DNA of 64,000 bases from Pseudophaeobacter sp. Its GTDB lineage: Bacteria; Pseudomonadota; Alphaproteobacteria; Rhodobacterales; Rhodobacteraceae. Positions 53,309 through 62,967 of the stretch are shown here, one piece after another; positions within the stretch are counted from its first letter, which is position 1; the number at the start of each line of letters is the position of its first letter. The notes under the pieces are model-generated. The model made no database searches. It had not been told where the DNA came from and saw nothing but the letters and a program-made list of their open reading frames with translations. A program made the translations under genes and the position numbers. The stretch is taken from contig JALUXC010000025.1 of the NCBI GenBank assembly GCA_027019165.1, forward strand, positions 1-64,000, read 5' to 3'.

Positions 53309-53791
53309 TCACGCGGGCTTTTTCGCGCTGTGGTCAAAGATGATCAGCCCAGCAGCCCCTGCAAAGATAAAGACATCGGCCACGTTAAAGACAAAGGGGT
53401 TGGTGATGCCGCAGCAGGACATGTTCAAAAAGTCGAGCACATAGCCATAAAGCAGCCGGTCCGCGACATTGCCGAGCGCCCCGCCGATCACCAGACCAGC
53501 CGCCACAGCCATCAGGCGCGCTCGGCGGTGCGAGCGGTTGACCCAGAAAGACAGCGCGACGCAGATCACCAGCGACAAAGCGATCAGGATCCAACGCGAC
53601 GCCTCGTCCCCACCGCCAAACAGGCCAAAGTTGATGCCGGTGTTCTCTCCATAGCGGAAATTCAGAAGCGGCGGCAGCACGTCGATGGCCTGCCGATGCG
53701 ACAGGCCCATCCAGTGAATCACCAGATACTTGCTGGCCTGATCCAACAGAAAGGCCCAGAAGGCACCCCAGAACATCAAACGCACTGCCAT
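53309..53791 (-). CDS. lspA: lipoprotein signal peptidase (signal peptidase II)
   Basis: A 160-residue inner-membrane aspartyl protease with four helices. The catalytic Asp motifs are GGALGNVADRLLYGYVLDFL (about 110) and FNVADVFIFAGA (about 137). The ATG MAVRLMFWGAF is chosen; the open frame continues 20 residues upstream without membrane-like sequence. It follows purH by 19 bp and precedes a lipoprotein gene, a substrate of this enzyme. Confidence 0.96.
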   Translation of the reverse strand: MAVRLMFWGAFWAFLLDQASKYLVIHWMGLSHRQAIDVLPPLLNFRYGENTGINFGLFGGGDEASRWILIALSLVICVALSFWVNRSHRRARLMAVAAGLVIGGALGNVADRLLYGYVLDFLNMSCCGITNPFVFNVADVFIFAGAAGLIIFDHSAKKPA

Positions 53792-53810
53792 ATCCCTTGC
53801 AACCCGTTGA

Positions 53811-55400
53811 TCAGTGGCGGAAGTGGCGCATGCCGGTAAAGACCATGGCAAGCCCAGCCTCGTTAGCCGCCTTGATCACCTCGTCGTCCCGCATGGACCC
53901 ACCCGGCTGAATGACGCAGGTAGCACCCGCCGCCGAGGCCTCAAGCAAGCCATCGGGGAAGGGGAAGAAGGCATCCGAAGCCACGGCAGACCCTTTGGCG
54001 AGGCTTTCGTCCAGACCCAGTTCATCGGCCATCCGCTGCGCCTTGGCGGCAGCCACGTTTGCACTGTCGAGGCGACTCATCTGACCCGCACCCACGCCCA
54101 CGGTCGCGTCGCCCTTCACATAGACGATGGCGTTGGACTTCACATGCTTGGCCACTTTCCAGGCAAACAGCAGATCCTGCATCTGCTCTTCTGTCGGGGC
54201 CTTTTCGGTGACGACCTTCAGGTCATCCATGCCGACGTAGCCGACATCCTTGTCCTGCACCAGAACGCCGCCCGCAACCTGCTTGTAGGCGGTGATCGCC
54301 TTGCGCGGATCAGGCAGCGCGTCGGTCAGCAAAAGGCGCAGGTTCTTCTTGGCGGCAAAGATCTCCTTGGCCTCATCCGAGGCACCCGGCGCGATCACCA
54401 CCTCGGTAAAGATCTCGGTGATCTTGGCAGCGGTTTCTGCGTCCAGCGGCTGGTTCAGTGCGACAATCCCGCCAAAGGCAGAGGTGCGGTCGCAATCGAA
54501 TGCCTTCTGATAGGCCTCGACCAGGGTGGCACCGCGCGCCACGCCGCAGGGGTTTGCGTGTTTGATGATGGCAACGGCGGCGGTTTCGCTCGGGTCAAAC
54601 TCGGCGACCAGCTCATAGGCGGCGTCGGTGTCGTTGATGTTGTTGTAAGAAAGCTCCTTACCCTGCAGCTGCACGGCGGTGGCGACACCGGGGCGGTTGG
54701 TCCCGTCGGTGTAGAAAGCCGCTTTCTGGTGGCTGTTTTCACCATAGCGCAGGGTCTGTTTCAGATCGCCGGCAAAGGCGCGGCGACGCGGCGCCTCAAG
54801 CTCCAGCGCGCCTGCCATCCAGTTGGACACGGCGGCGTCATAAGCGGCGGTGCGAGCGTAGGCGGTCTGAGCCAGGCGCTGACGGAACACATAGGATGTT
54901 TGACCGTCATTTGCGTCCAGCTCACCCAGCAGCGCGTCGTAGTCTTCGACATCGGTCACCACGTTCACGAACAAGTGGTTCTTGGAGGCCGCGCGGATCA
55001 TCGCCGGGCCGCCAATGTCGATATTCTCGATCATCTCATCATATTCCGCGCCGCGCGCCAAAGCCGCTTCGAACGGGTAGAGGTTCACAACCAGAAGATC
55101 GATGGCGCCGATTCCGTGCTCATTCATCGCTGCCACATGAGCGTCATTGTCGCGCAGCGCCAGCAGACCGCCATGCACCATTGGGTGAAGGGTCTTGACG
55201 CGGCCATCCATCATTTCAGGAAACCCCGTGACATCCGAGACGTCTTTCACGGCAAGACCTGCATCGCGCAGCGCCTTGGCAGTGCCACCGGTCGAGAGCA
55301 GCTCAACCCCGCGGTCGGCGAGGGACTTGCCCAGCTCAATGAGGCCGGTCTTGTCGGATACGGAAAGCAGCGCACGGCGTACGGGGTGAAGGTCGGTCAT
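53811..55400 (-). CDS. purH: bifunctional AICAR transformylase/IMP cyclohydrolase
   Basis: A 529-residue bifunctional enzyme for the last two steps of IMP synthesis. The N-terminal cyclohydrolase ([49 protein letters not shown]) and C-terminal transformylase ([25 protein letters not shown] with the catalytic His, [10 protein letters not shown]) are both complete. The ATG at 55400 is chosen as the open frame upstream lacks conserved sequence. It sits within a cluster with lspA and a heparinase-like gene. Confidence 0.98.
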   Translation of the reverse strand: MTDLHPVRRALLSVSDKTGLIELGKSLADRGVELLSTGGTAKALRDAGLAVKDVSDVTGFPEMMDGRVKTLHPMVHGGLLALRDNDAHVAAMNEHGIGAIDLLVVNLYPFEAALARGAEYDEMIENIDIGGPAMIRAASKNHLFVNVVTDVEDYDALLGELDANDGQTSYVFRQRLAQTAYARTAAYDAAVSNWMAGALELEAPRRRAFAGDLKQTLRYGENSHQKAAFYTDGTNRPGVATAVQLQGKELSYNNINDTDAAYELVAEFDPSETAAVAIIKHANPCGVARGATLVEAYQKAFDCDRTSAFGGIVALNQPLDAETAAKITEIFTEVVIAPGASDEAKEIFAAKKNLRLLLTDALPDPRKAITAYKQVAGGVLVQDKDVGYVGMDDLKVVTEKAPTEEQMQDLLFAWKVAKHVKSNAIVYVKGDATVGVGAGQMSRLDSANVAAAKAQRMADELGLDESLAKGSAVASDAFFPFPDGLLEASAAGATCVIQPGGSMRDDEVIKAANEAGLAMVFTGMRHFRH

Positions 55401-55422
55401 GGCAGGGCGGTCCTTTGCAGGC

Positions 55423-57165
55423 TCAGTCAATACTCTCGGGGTCGTCCCGGTTCAGGTCGCGCACGGCCTCGGCAGTTTCCTGTGCCTTGCTTAGCGTCCA
55501 CCTCACGCGGGTGGCATGGTCGGTCACCCGGCCAGACAGAACGATCTGCTTTGACGCACGCGGCTTCAAGCGAGTCTTCTCCAGGTAAACGCCCGGCTCC
55601 AGCTTCAACTCGCAAGTGCCGTCATGGCGGAAAACCCAGATTTCCCCGCTCTTGAGCGCCATGGATACTGCTGCGCCGCCCAAGTCAAGGGTTGCATCCA
55701 CTTCCGGATGCAGATGCAGGCGAATATCAAAGCCGATCCCGTCGTTTCCATGGGAGGCAAGCGCCGCCGAGCAGCGTTTTTCGCCAGTCTCGTCAAGCGC
55801 AACCAGCATATCCTCTCCCGCAAGGGCGCGGCCGTCAAAGGACAGATCCAGCGTGCGCGCATGAGTGAGACCGAATTCGCGAACGTAACCGTCATGCCCG
55901 CCCTGAAACCGACTACCATCGCTCAGATCTTCAAGCTGCACCTGAACATCACTCGGTCCATCTATCAGTTCTTCCTGCCCCGTCGCACGATCCGGCGAAG
56001 AAAGGCGCGCACTGGAGTGCCCCTCAAGGCACAGCGTCGAATGCGACGGGGTAGCCCGACCGGCGCGGCGCCATTCAACGCCAAAGGTCTCGCCCGAGCC
56101 ACAGTTTACAATCAGCGGCCGCCGCCCGGAAGTCAGCTCGAAGGCCAGCGTTGAGGCATGACCGTTCCCAGAGGCGCGCCCCTTTGGTGGCACAGCAGCA
56201 TCCACAACAACCGAAGTGCGGCGCGCCGACAGGCGCGCATAGCCCATTGCCAACCCATGGGCAGGGCGAGCTGCCACATGGCTGGCGGCCAAGGCGTGAT
56301 CCAGCCAGCCCTCCAGGCCGCGCCCGCCGCCATGAAACCGCGCCAATCCGCCATCGCTGTGGCGCAGGGCGCGCAAAGTCGGCGCGATGCGCTCGATCGC
56401 GGCGGTCTGTGGCGCAGGCACGGTCCGGCCAGCCTCATGAAGCGCCGCAGCCGTCCAGGTCAACAGGGTGAAAACCTCCAGCAGCTCTTCGGGATTTCGG
56501 GTCGGCAGACCGCCCTGTTCATCGATCTGGCGCTCGCATTCCTCGCTAAGCGCACGAATCGCGGGATCGGCCAGTTCTTCTTTGCCCTGCAGAGCCAGAC
56601 CCGCATAGATCAGCCCGGCCAGGGCCTCAAACCGGGGAAGCCCCGGGGTGGCTCCCTGCCAGCGATGCGCAAGAAACCAGGTCTGCTGCGACAAAGAGCG
56701 ATAAAAGGCTTCGGTGTCATCCCGCCCCTTGCCGCTCAGGAGGAACAGAGCGTGGTTGATCCAGCGGATGACACGACGCCCCGTCAGATCCGGCGACCAG
56801 CCAGGGCCGGTGCCGCGCCCATGCATCAGGATCCAGCCCCAGACCCAGTTCTGCGCCTTCATGCGGGCCTTGATATCTCCCACCGCCGCCAGATCATCGA
56901 GCCAGGCAAATCCGTGCCGTTCGGCATCAAAGGCGGCGTCGGGGGCAGCAACTTCCCACAACCCGGTGGTGGTCGATTCAACGAGATAACCTGCAAGCAG
57001 AAGATTGCCTGCCACCAGTTGCCGTCCACGAGCAAAGCTGCCGATGGTGCGCGGTTCCGGCTGGGATACGAATCCGGTCGCCGCAGGCTGCTTGCGCGCC
57101 CGCCAGGCATATATCCGGTTCATCAGGCGGGTTCCGCGCCCCGCCAGCCTATCGTATCTGGACAT
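55423..57165 (-). CDS. heparinase II/III family protein
   Basis: A 580-residue cytoplasmic-looking protein with an N-terminal alpha/alpha-toroid (to about residue 290) and a C-terminal heparinase II/III-like beta domain ([20 protein letters not shown] and [12 protein letters not shown], about 355-385). No Sec signal is evident, which is odd for a polysaccharide lyase. Catalytic residues of true heparinases cannot be confirmed by eye. It lies between purH and rsmB, an arrangement common in this bacterial group, so the role is likely housekeeping, perhaps in envelope glycan turnover; inference. Confidence 0.9.
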   Translation of the reverse strand: MSRYDRLAGRGTRLMNRIYAWRARKQPAATGFVSQPEPRTIGSFARGRQLVAGNLLLAGYLVESTTTGLWEVAAPDAAFDAERHGFAWLDDLAAVGDIKARMKAQNWVWGWILMHGRGTGPGWSPDLTGRRVIRWINHALFLLSGKGRDDTEAFYRSLSQQTWFLAHRWQGATPGLPRFEALAGLIYAGLALQGKEELADPAIRALSEECERQIDEQGGLPTRNPEELLEVFTLLTWTAAALHEAGRTVPAPQTAAIERIAPTLRALRHSDGGLARFHGGGRGLEGWLDHALAASHVAARPAHGLAMGYARLSARRTSVVVDAAVPPKGRASGNGHASTLAFELTSGRRPLIVNCGSGETFGVEWRRAGRATPSHSTLCLEGHSSARLSSPDRATGQEELIDGPSDVQVQLEDLSDGSRFQGGHDGYVREFGLTHARTLDLSFDGRALAGEDMLVALDETGEKRCSAALASHGNDGIGFDIRLHLHPEVDATLDLGGAAVSMALKSGEIWVFRHDGTCELKLEPGVYLEKTRLKPRASKQIVLSGRVTDHATRVRWTLSKAQETAEAVRDLNRDDPESID

Positions 57166-57269
57166 GCTCTTTCCGCCTCACGCCACTGGCGTTTTGGTCG
57201 CAACATAACCCGGGCTATTGCGCAAGTCACCGAAGAATAACCGCGCCGCGCCGCATGGGCGAGAATTGA

Positions 57270-58544
57270 TCAGCCTGCTTTGCGCAAAAGCGCCATGTAA
57301 AAGCCGTCCATGCCGCCGCAGTCCGACCAGTAGTCAGGCCGAAGGCGCAGACCGCCCTCTTCGGTGATCCAGGCAGGATCAATGCCCAAGCTTTCGAAAC
57401 AGGTGCGATCCGCAGTCATCTCCGGGAACATGTCCAGAGCCTCCTCAACCTGGCACTCGCCCTCATCCGGCAATAGCGAACAGGTACAAAACACCATGCG
57501 CCCGCCGGGTTTCACCAAGGTCCAGGCATGGGCCAGCATCTGCGCCTGCAATTCGATCAGGGCGCCAAATTCGCTACCATCCTTGGCATGGGGAAGATCC
57601 GGGTGACGGCGAATGGTGCCGGTGGCCGAGCAGGGCGCATCCAGCAGCACCGCATCGAACTGCCCGGCCTGCTCCAACGCATCGCCAACGATCAGATCGG
57701 CGCTGAGACCGGTGCGGGAGAGGTTCTCTTGCAACCGCTCCATCCGCCCGGCCGAAGCATCCACTGCCGTCACCTGCGCGCCAGCGGCCGCCATCTGCAT
57801 GGTCTTGCCACCGGGTGCTGCACAAAGATCCAGCACTCGCTCGCCCTTTTGTGCGCGGATCATCTTTGCGGGCAAGGCGGCAGCCGCATCCTGCACCCAC
57901 CAATCCCCCGACGTATACCCCGGCAGGGCCGAGACCTGACCGGCCTCCGCCAGCCGCAGCGATCCGGTGGGCAGCAACGCTCCGCCCAGCGCTGACAGAT
58001 CCGCGCCGGGTTTTCCGGTGATATCCAGCGGCGCGCCCGCGAAATGCGCAGCCTCGATCCCCAGCATCGCCTCGGCGCCCCAAGCCTGCACCAGCGGTTT
58101 GCGCAGCCAGTTCGGCAGGCGGGGAATGCGCAGTTTCGCCCATTCCTCGGTTCCCTTGTCGGCCACCTTGCGCAGCACCGCGTTGACCATGCTCTTCAAT
58201 TGCCCATGGCGACGATGTTCCGAGACGATCGTCACCATGGCGTTCACCACCCCATGCGCCGCGCCGCCCGAGCAGAGTTCAACGGTGCCAAGGCGCAGCG
58301 CGTTCATCACCGTCAGTGGCGGAGTCTTCTTGAGATGTTTCTGCAGCACCCGGTCGGCCCGCTCCAGTGCGCGCAACGTCTCAACCGTCAGACGCTGCGC
58401 CCGTGCACGCTCTTCCGGGGCCAGCCGCTCGAGCGCGCCAGCAGCGTAGCATTCCGCCAGGAGACGCCCCTCACCCAGCACCTGATCCAGAAGGTAGATC
58501 GCGGATTTGCGGGCCTGAAGCGGATCGGTGGCTTTTTCGGACAT
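57270..58544 (-). CDS. rsmB: 16S rRNA m5C methyltransferase RsmB family
   Basis: A 424-residue RsmB/Nop2-family methyltransferase. An N-terminal NusB-like helical domain (about 1-130) is followed by the SAM domain with VLDLCAAPGGKTMQMAA (about 240), the motif IV Cys in LLDAPCSATGTIRRHPD (about 305, catalytic/release PC) and VFCTCSLLPDEGE (nucleophile Cys). E. coli RsmB modifies C967 of 16S rRNA. It is the first gene of the minus cluster. Confidence 0.93.
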   Translation of the reverse strand: MSEKATDPLQARKSAIYLLDQVLGEGRLLAECYAAGALERLAPEERARAQRLTVETLRALERADRVLQKHLKKTPPLTVMNALRLGTVELCSGGAAHGVVNAMVTIVSEHRRHGQLKSMVNAVLRKVADKGTEEWAKLRIPRLPNWLRKPLVQAWGAEAMLGIEAAHFAGAPLDITGKPGADLSALGGALLPTGSLRLAEAGQVSALPGYTSGDWWVQDAAAALPAKMIRAQKGERVLDLCAAPGGKTMQMAAAGAQVTAVDASAGRMERLQENLSRTGLSADLIVGDALEQAGQFDAVLLDAPCSATGTIRRHPDLPHAKDGSEFGALIELQAQMLAHAWTLVKPGGRMVFCTCSLLPDEGECQVEEALDMFPEMTADRTCFESLGIDPAWITEEGGLRLRPDYWSDCGGMDGFYMALLRKAG

Positions 58545-58656
58545 CTGAGGTCGGGCTTTCTATTGCGGCGTTTGGGTCACGGGGTCATCACCGGGCGGTG
58601 ACTTGTTCCCGCCGGACAGGGGCGTATATCATGGGCCGAGCATAAAGGAACCCGCG

Positions 58657-58857
58657 ATGAGCGACGAGACCACACCAAAGGCCCCCGCGCCAAACGACCT
58701 GCCCCCCGCCGCCCAGCGCGCCCTGGCCGAGGCCGAGGAACGCCGCAAGGCCGAAGCCGCCAAGGCCCCGCAGCCCAAGGAACTGGGCGGACGCGACGGC
58801 CCCGACCCGGCCCGCTATGGCGACTGGGAGAAAAAGGGCATCGCCATCGATTTCTGA
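58657..58857 (+). CDS. DUF1674 protein, SdhAF4-like succinate dehydrogenase assembly factor
   Basis: A 66-residue protein ending in the DUF1674 signature GGRDGPDPARYGDWEKKGI, shared with mitochondrial SdhAF4, which protects flavinylated SdhA during assembly. The N-terminal half is charged and Ala/Pro-rich. The ATG MSDETTPKAPAP follows AAAGGAA; an in-frame upstream ATG at 58603 gives 18 unlikely residues. No sdh genes are in the window. Confidence 0.9.
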   Translation: MSDETTPKAPAPNDLPPAAQRALAEAEERRKAEAAKAPQPKELGGRDGPDPARYGDWEKKGIAIDF

Positions 58858-58896
58858 GCCCTGCGCCCGTCCGCCATCCAAACTGGAAACCGCCAA

Positions 58897-59229
58897 ATGA
58901 TCTTTGAAATCCGCCGCTACCGCCTGAAACCCGGTAAGCGCGAAGCGTTCATCCGGTTCTTCGAGACCGTGAACCGCCCTACCCTGCGCGCGGCTGGCAT
59001 GCTGGTCTTTGGCCCGATGCGCGATCTGGAAGATCCCGACATGGTCCATTGGCTGCGCGCCTTTCCATCGATGGAAGAACGCGAGCGGATCAAGGCCGCC
59101 TTTTACGACGGCCCCGTCTGGGAAAAGGAAGTGGAGCCGATGGTCATGCCGATGATCGAACACTTCGAAGCCTCGCTGGCCGAGGCAACCGAAGGGTTTG
59201 AGGGCTTCGCGGAAACAGCTGCCCCTTAG
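58897..59229 (+). CDS. NIPSNAP family protein
   Basis: A 110-residue ferredoxin-like-fold protein beginning MIFEIRRYRLKPGKREAF, with MLVFGPMRDLEDPDMVHWLRAF and the F/W-rich end, the NIPSNAP pattern. Such proteins are usually small dimeric alpha/beta-barrel proteins of unknown function. It lies 39 bp after the SdhAF4-like gene and is convergent with dapB. Confidence 0.87.
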   Translation: MIFEIRRYRLKPGKREAFIRFFETVNRPTLRAAGMLVFGPMRDLEDPDMVHWLRAFPSMEERERIKAAFYDGPVWEKEVEPMVMPMIEHFEASLAEATEGFEGFAETAAP

Positions 59230-59238
59230 CGGTGGGGC

Positions 59239-60048
59239 TTACAGCCCCAGCACATCAATCATATCGTATTCACCCGGGGATTTGTCCTGCCCCCATAGCG
59301 CCGCTTTCAGCGCGCCGCGGGCAAAAAGCGCGCGGTCGGTGGCCATGTGGCGCAATACGATGCGCTCACCTGCTCCGGCGAACAACACGTCATGTTCGCC
59401 CACGATGTCGCCGCCGCGAATGGCGGTGAAGCCGATATCGCCCCGCTTGCGCGCGCCGGTGATACCATCGCGGCCCCGGTCCGAGACATCCGCGAGCTTT
59501 ACACCCCGCCCCTCGGCGGCGGCTTCGCCCAGCATCAGCGCGGTGCCCGAGGGAGCATCGACCTTGTGGTGGTGGTGCGCCTCGATCACCTCGATATCGA
59601 AATCCTCATCCAGGGCGGCGGCGACCTTTTTGGTCAGCTGCACCAAAAGATTCACGCCAAGGGACATATTGCCCGCCCGCACGATCACGGCGTGGCGCGA
59701 GGCAGGCTCAAGCCGGGCGATCTGTTCATCGGTCATGCCGGTGGTTCCGATCACATGCACGGCGCGGGCTTGTGCGGCGAGGGCGGCAAACTCCAGTGTC
59801 GCCTCGGGCGCGGTAAAGTCAATCACCGCCTGCGCCTTGGAAAAGGCCTCAAGCGCGTCATCGGTGACGGTGACGCCAACAGGCGCGCCGCCCATCGCCT
59901 CGCCCACATCGCGTCCAACCCAGTCATGACCACTGCGCTCCACCGCGCCAACCAGCGTGGCCTTGTCGCTCTCCAGCACGGTCTTGATCAGCATCTGCCC
60001 CATCCGTCCAGAGGCTCCGGTTATCACGATACCCGGTTTCTGAGTCAT
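59239..60048 (-). CDS. dapB: 4-hydroxy-tetrahydrodipicolinate reductase
   Basis: DapB reduces HTPA to tetrahydrodipicolinate in lysine and diaminopimelate synthesis. The 269-residue protein shows the Rossmann [11 protein letters not shown] (about 9), [13 protein letters not shown] (about 78), the catalytic [16 protein letters not shown] (about 155-170) and [17 protein letters not shown] (about 210). Length fits the family. It is convergent with the NIPSNAP gene and divergent from rbfA. Confidence 0.98.
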   Translation of the reverse strand: MTQKPGIVITGASGRMGQMLIKTVLESDKATLVGAVERSGHDWVGRDVGEAMGGAPVGVTVTDDALEAFSKAQAVIDFTAPEATLEFAALAAQARAVHVIGTTGMTDEQIARLEPASRHAVIVRAGNMSLGVNLLVQLTKKVAAALDEDFDIEVIEAHHHHKVDAPSGTALMLGEAAAEGRGVKLADVSDRGRDGITGARKRGDIGFTAIRGGDIVGEHDVLFAGAGERIVLRHMATDRALFARGALKAALWGQDKSPGEYDMIDVLGL

Positions 60049-60153
60049 TGGCCTGATCCTTTTTCGCTGACTGGCGCTTCGTTTCTTGCGGCTTTTGTCC
60101 TACCCTCTTGTGCACGTCTTGGCAAAGGGCTGCTTTCGGCATAGATCGAACCC

Positions 60154-60549
60154 ATGGCAAAGAACAAATTCCACGATGGCCCCGGCCCCTCTCAACGTCA
60201 GCTGCGCGTCGGCGAGCTGATCCGCCGCACCCTGTCCGAGGTGCTGGCGCGCGGCGACATCCACGACCCCGAACTGAACCGCATGTCGATCACGGTCGGC
60301 GAGGTGCGCACCTCACCCGATCTCAAGATCGCCACCGCCTATGTGCTGCCGCTGGGTGGCAAGGGGCAGGAGGATGTGCTGAAGCTGCTCGCCCTCAACA
60401 AGAGTGAGCTGCGCCGCGCGGTGGGCAAGAAGCTGGGATTGAAGTTCACACCGGATCTGCGGTTCCAGCTGGATCAGACCTTTGACCAGATGGACGACAC
60501 CCGCCGGATGCTGAACCAGGACGCGGTGCGCCGCGACATCGAAGAGTGA
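60154..60549 (+). CDS. rbfA: ribosome-binding factor A
   Basis: RbfA is a 30S maturation factor. The 131-residue protein has the single KH-like domain ([42 protein letters not shown] and [19 protein letters not shown]). The start follows the usual [20 protein letters not shown]. Its stop overlaps the next gene's GTG start, and truB follows, keeping the common rbfA-truB order with one gene inserted. Confidence 0.97.
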   Translation: MAKNKFHDGPGPSQRQLRVGELIRRTLSEVLARGDIHDPELNRMSITVGEVRTSPDLKIATAYVLPLGGKGQEDVLKLLALNKSELRRAVGKKLGLKFTPDLRFQLDQTFDQMDDTRRMLNQDAVRRDIEE

Positions 60550-61298
60550 CCTTTCGGGCGGCGTCCATCTGCGCTGCCCTTGTTGCTGGGCTATGTGCTG
60601 GCCTGTGGGCCGACAGCGCCGCAGCCGTCGAGTGCCGGAACGACAGTTACGAGGGCAACCGTTACACCATCTGCGAAGTGGACGCGGGTCGCGAAGAGTT
60701 GCGCCTGTTCCTTCGCAGCTCGGACGGCAAACCCTACGGCCATTTTGCCCCCATCGAGGCTGAGTTGGCCAAGACGGGCAAGAGCCTTGCCTTTGCCACC
60801 AACGCCGGAATGTACCACGCGGATCGCTCTCCGGTGGGCTTATACGTTGAGGATGGCCAGCAGGAAATGCGGCTCATACCCAACGCAGGCCCTGGCAATT
60901 TTGGCCTGCTGCCGAACGGTGTCTTCTGCATCAACAACAGCCGCGCCAATGTGATCGAAACGCTCGAGTTCCGCGACCGGGACACGACCTGCCGCGATGC
61001 CACCCAATCGGGGCCGATGCTGGTGATCGACGGGGAGCTGCACCCGCGCTTCCTGCCTGACTCCACGTCTTATTACGTGCGAAACGGAGTGGGCACCTCA
61101 GAGGACGGGCAGCGCGCGGTCTTTGTCATCTCGCGCAATGCGGTAACCTTTCACCAGTTTGGCAGCCTGTTCCGGGACCACCTGAAGCTGCCCAATGCGC
61201 TGTATTTTGACGGCAATATCTCCCGCCTGCACGCGCCGCAGCTGGGCCGCTCGGACGCGGGGTTTGCCATGGGGCCGGTTGTGGGCGTGGTGGAGTGA
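60546..61298 (+). CDS. exported phosphodiester glycosidase family protein (DUF2233)
   Basis: A 250-residue NAGPA-like protein. Signal peptide (about 1-27, ending DSAAAVE), then the family motifs [20 protein letters not shown] (about 95), [14 protein letters not shown] (about 155) and [14 protein letters not shown] (about 220). The mammalian relative removes GlcNAc from a phosphodiester; the bacterial substrate is unknown. The start is a GTG overlapping the rbfA stop (GTGA), so it is translationally coupled to a ribosome factor. Confidence 0.88.
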   Translation: MTFRAASICAALVAGLCAGLWADSAAAVECRNDSYEGNRYTICEVDAGREELRLFLRSSDGKPYGHFAPIEAELAKTGKSLAFATNAGMYHADRSPVGLYVEDGQQEMRLIPNAGPGNFGLLPNGVFCINNSRANVIETLEFRDRDTTCRDATQSGPMLVIDGELHPRFLPDSTSYYVRNGVGTSEDGQRAVFVISRNAVTFHQFGSLFRDHLKLPNALYFDGNISRLHAPQLGRSDAGFAMGPVVGVVE

Positions 61299-61383
61299 CC
61301 TCCCATCGCCCGGCCGGGCAATTGACAGCTTCCATCCGATCCGCTACCCCCCGCGCCTCAGCAAGACATCATGGGGAACAGGC

Positions 61384-62292
61384 ATGGCACGCAAACGCAA
61401 GGGGCGCGATATTTCCGGCTGGCTGGTGGTGGACAAGCCCGCAGGGCTGACCTCGACCGCGGTCGTGAACAAAGTGCGCTGGGCGCTTGAGGCCAAGAAG
61501 GCCGGTCATGCCGGCACGCTCGACCCCGAGGCGACCGGCGTTCTGGCCGTGGCCCTGGGCGAGGCGACCAAGACGGTTCCCTATATCACCGACGCGCTGA
61601 AGGCCTATACCTTCACCGTGCGGCTGGGTCAGGCTACCAATACCGACGACGCCGAGGGCGAGGTGATCGCCAGCAGCGATGCGCGCCCCCCGGACGAAGA
61701 GATCAAGGCAGCACTCAGCCAGTTCATCGGTGAGATCATGCAGGTGCCGCCGAAATTCTCAGCCGTGAAGATCGACGGGCAGCGCGCCTACAAGCTGGCC
61801 CGCGACGGGGACGAAGATTTCGAGATCGCCGCCCGCCCGCTGTGGGTGGAGGAACTGGTGCTGGTGGACCGCCCAGACGCCGATCACGTGGTGCTGGAAA
61901 TGACCTGCGGCAAGGGTGGCTATGTGCGCTCTATCGCGCGTGATCTGGGCGCGGCGCTCGGCTGTCATGGCCACGTGAAAGAGCTACGCCGGATCTGGTC
62001 GGGGCCGTTTGACGCCTCAGACGGACTGTCATTGGCAGAGATCGAGCGGATGCAGCGCACGCCCGAACTCGACACCCACCTGCGCCCGCTGGAGGAAGGC
62101 CTGGCCGATCTGCCCGAGCTGAAATGCACCCCCGAAGGCGCCACCCGGCTGCGCAACGGCAATCCCGGCATGGTGCTGGCTTCGGATGTGGAATACGGGG
62201 ATGAGGCCTGGGCCTCGTTTGAAGGCAAGCCCGTCGCGGTTGGTATCTACAAATCGGGTGAGCTGCACCCGAACCGGGTGTTCAACCTGTAA
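61384..62292 (+). CDS. truB: tRNA pseudouridine(55) synthase
   Basis: TruB makes psi55 in the T loop of tRNAs. The 302-residue protein shows [16 protein letters not shown] (about 10-25), [21 protein letters not shown] with the catalytic Asp (about 47), [17 protein letters not shown], and the C-terminal PUA-like domain. The [14 protein letters not shown] is chosen; there is no clear ribosome-binding site beyond a weak GGGGA. It is downstream of rbfA and the glycosidase-like gene. Confidence 0.96.
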   Translation: MARKRKGRDISGWLVVDKPAGLTSTAVVNKVRWALEAKKAGHAGTLDPEATGVLAVALGEATKTVPYITDALKAYTFTVRLGQATNTDDAEGEVIASSDARPPDEEIKAALSQFIGEIMQVPPKFSAVKIDGQRAYKLARDGDEDFEIAARPLWVEELVLVDRPDADHVVLEMTCGKGGYVRSIARDLGAALGCHGHVKELRRIWSGPFDASDGLSLAEIERMQRTPELDTHLRPLEEGLADLPELKCTPEGATRLRNGNPGMVLASDVEYGDEAWASFEGKPVAVGIYKSGELHPNRVFNL

Positions 62293-62334
62293 CGCGCGCT
62301 TGCCCCTCTGGGGGCACCGTGGCATCCCTGCCCC

Positions 62335-62841
62335 ATGATCACCCGCAGCCATACCAAGGGCGATGCGCCCTCCACCGCCGTCTATTCGGATTGCGAGACC
62401 TATCGCTACAGCCTGACCCGTGTCTGGGACCCGGATGGCCGCAAGGTGATGTTCGTGATGCTGAACCCTTCGACCGCGACCGAGGTGCAGAACGATCCTA
62501 CCATCGAACGCTGCGAGCGGCGGGCGCGGGCCTTGGGGTTCGGCGGCTTCCGCGCCACCAATATCTTTGCCATCCGTGCAACCGATCCCCGCGTGATGCG
62601 CGCCGCCAAGGATCCAGAGGGCCCCGACAATGAGGCCGCAATCCTGTCCGGTGCGGATTGGGCCGATCAGATCATCTGCGCCTGGGGCACCCATGGGGCC
62701 CACCGGGAACAGGGCTCACGGATCGAGGCAGCACTGAGGGCGATCGGACACCCCCTGTTTCATCTTGGCCTTAGCAAACACGGGTATCCAAAGCACCCTC
62801 TTTACATTGCCTACACCCAACAACCCATCGCATGGAAATAG
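62335..62841 (+). CDS. DUF1643 domain protein
   Basis: A 168-residue protein with the DUF1643 motifs YRYSLTRVWDPDGRKVMFVM, LNPSTATEVQNDPTIERCER (about 45) and FRATNIFAIRATDPR, and a WGTHGAHREQ C-terminal block. Family members are of unknown function and often found near phage or restriction genes, which are absent here. Start lacks a strong ribosome-binding site; a GCCCC-TCTG-GGGGC hairpin lies just upstream after truB. Confidence 0.85.
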   Translation: MITRSHTKGDAPSTAVYSDCETYRYSLTRVWDPDGRKVMFVMLNPSTATEVQNDPTIERCERRARALGFGGFRATNIFAIRATDPRVMRAAKDPEGPDNEAAILSGADWADQIICAWGTHGAHREQGSRIEAALRAIGHPLFHLGLSKHGYPKHPLYIAYTQQPIAWK

Positions 62842-62967
62842 CCCCTCAAAGCCCAGACATTTGTGCTTCATTAACCGGTGTTCTCTGTTTGTTTTGCCCT
62901 TTGGAGCAAAACATGCGAGCTTGATCTCTGACACACATGTGTCTTCCGTGGTGTGGAGAGAGTGACC

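Noticed and set aside
53814-55655. 613-residue open frame opposite purH
   Set aside because: Antisense shadow of a certain gene (purH), kept open by high GC content; no domain resemblance.
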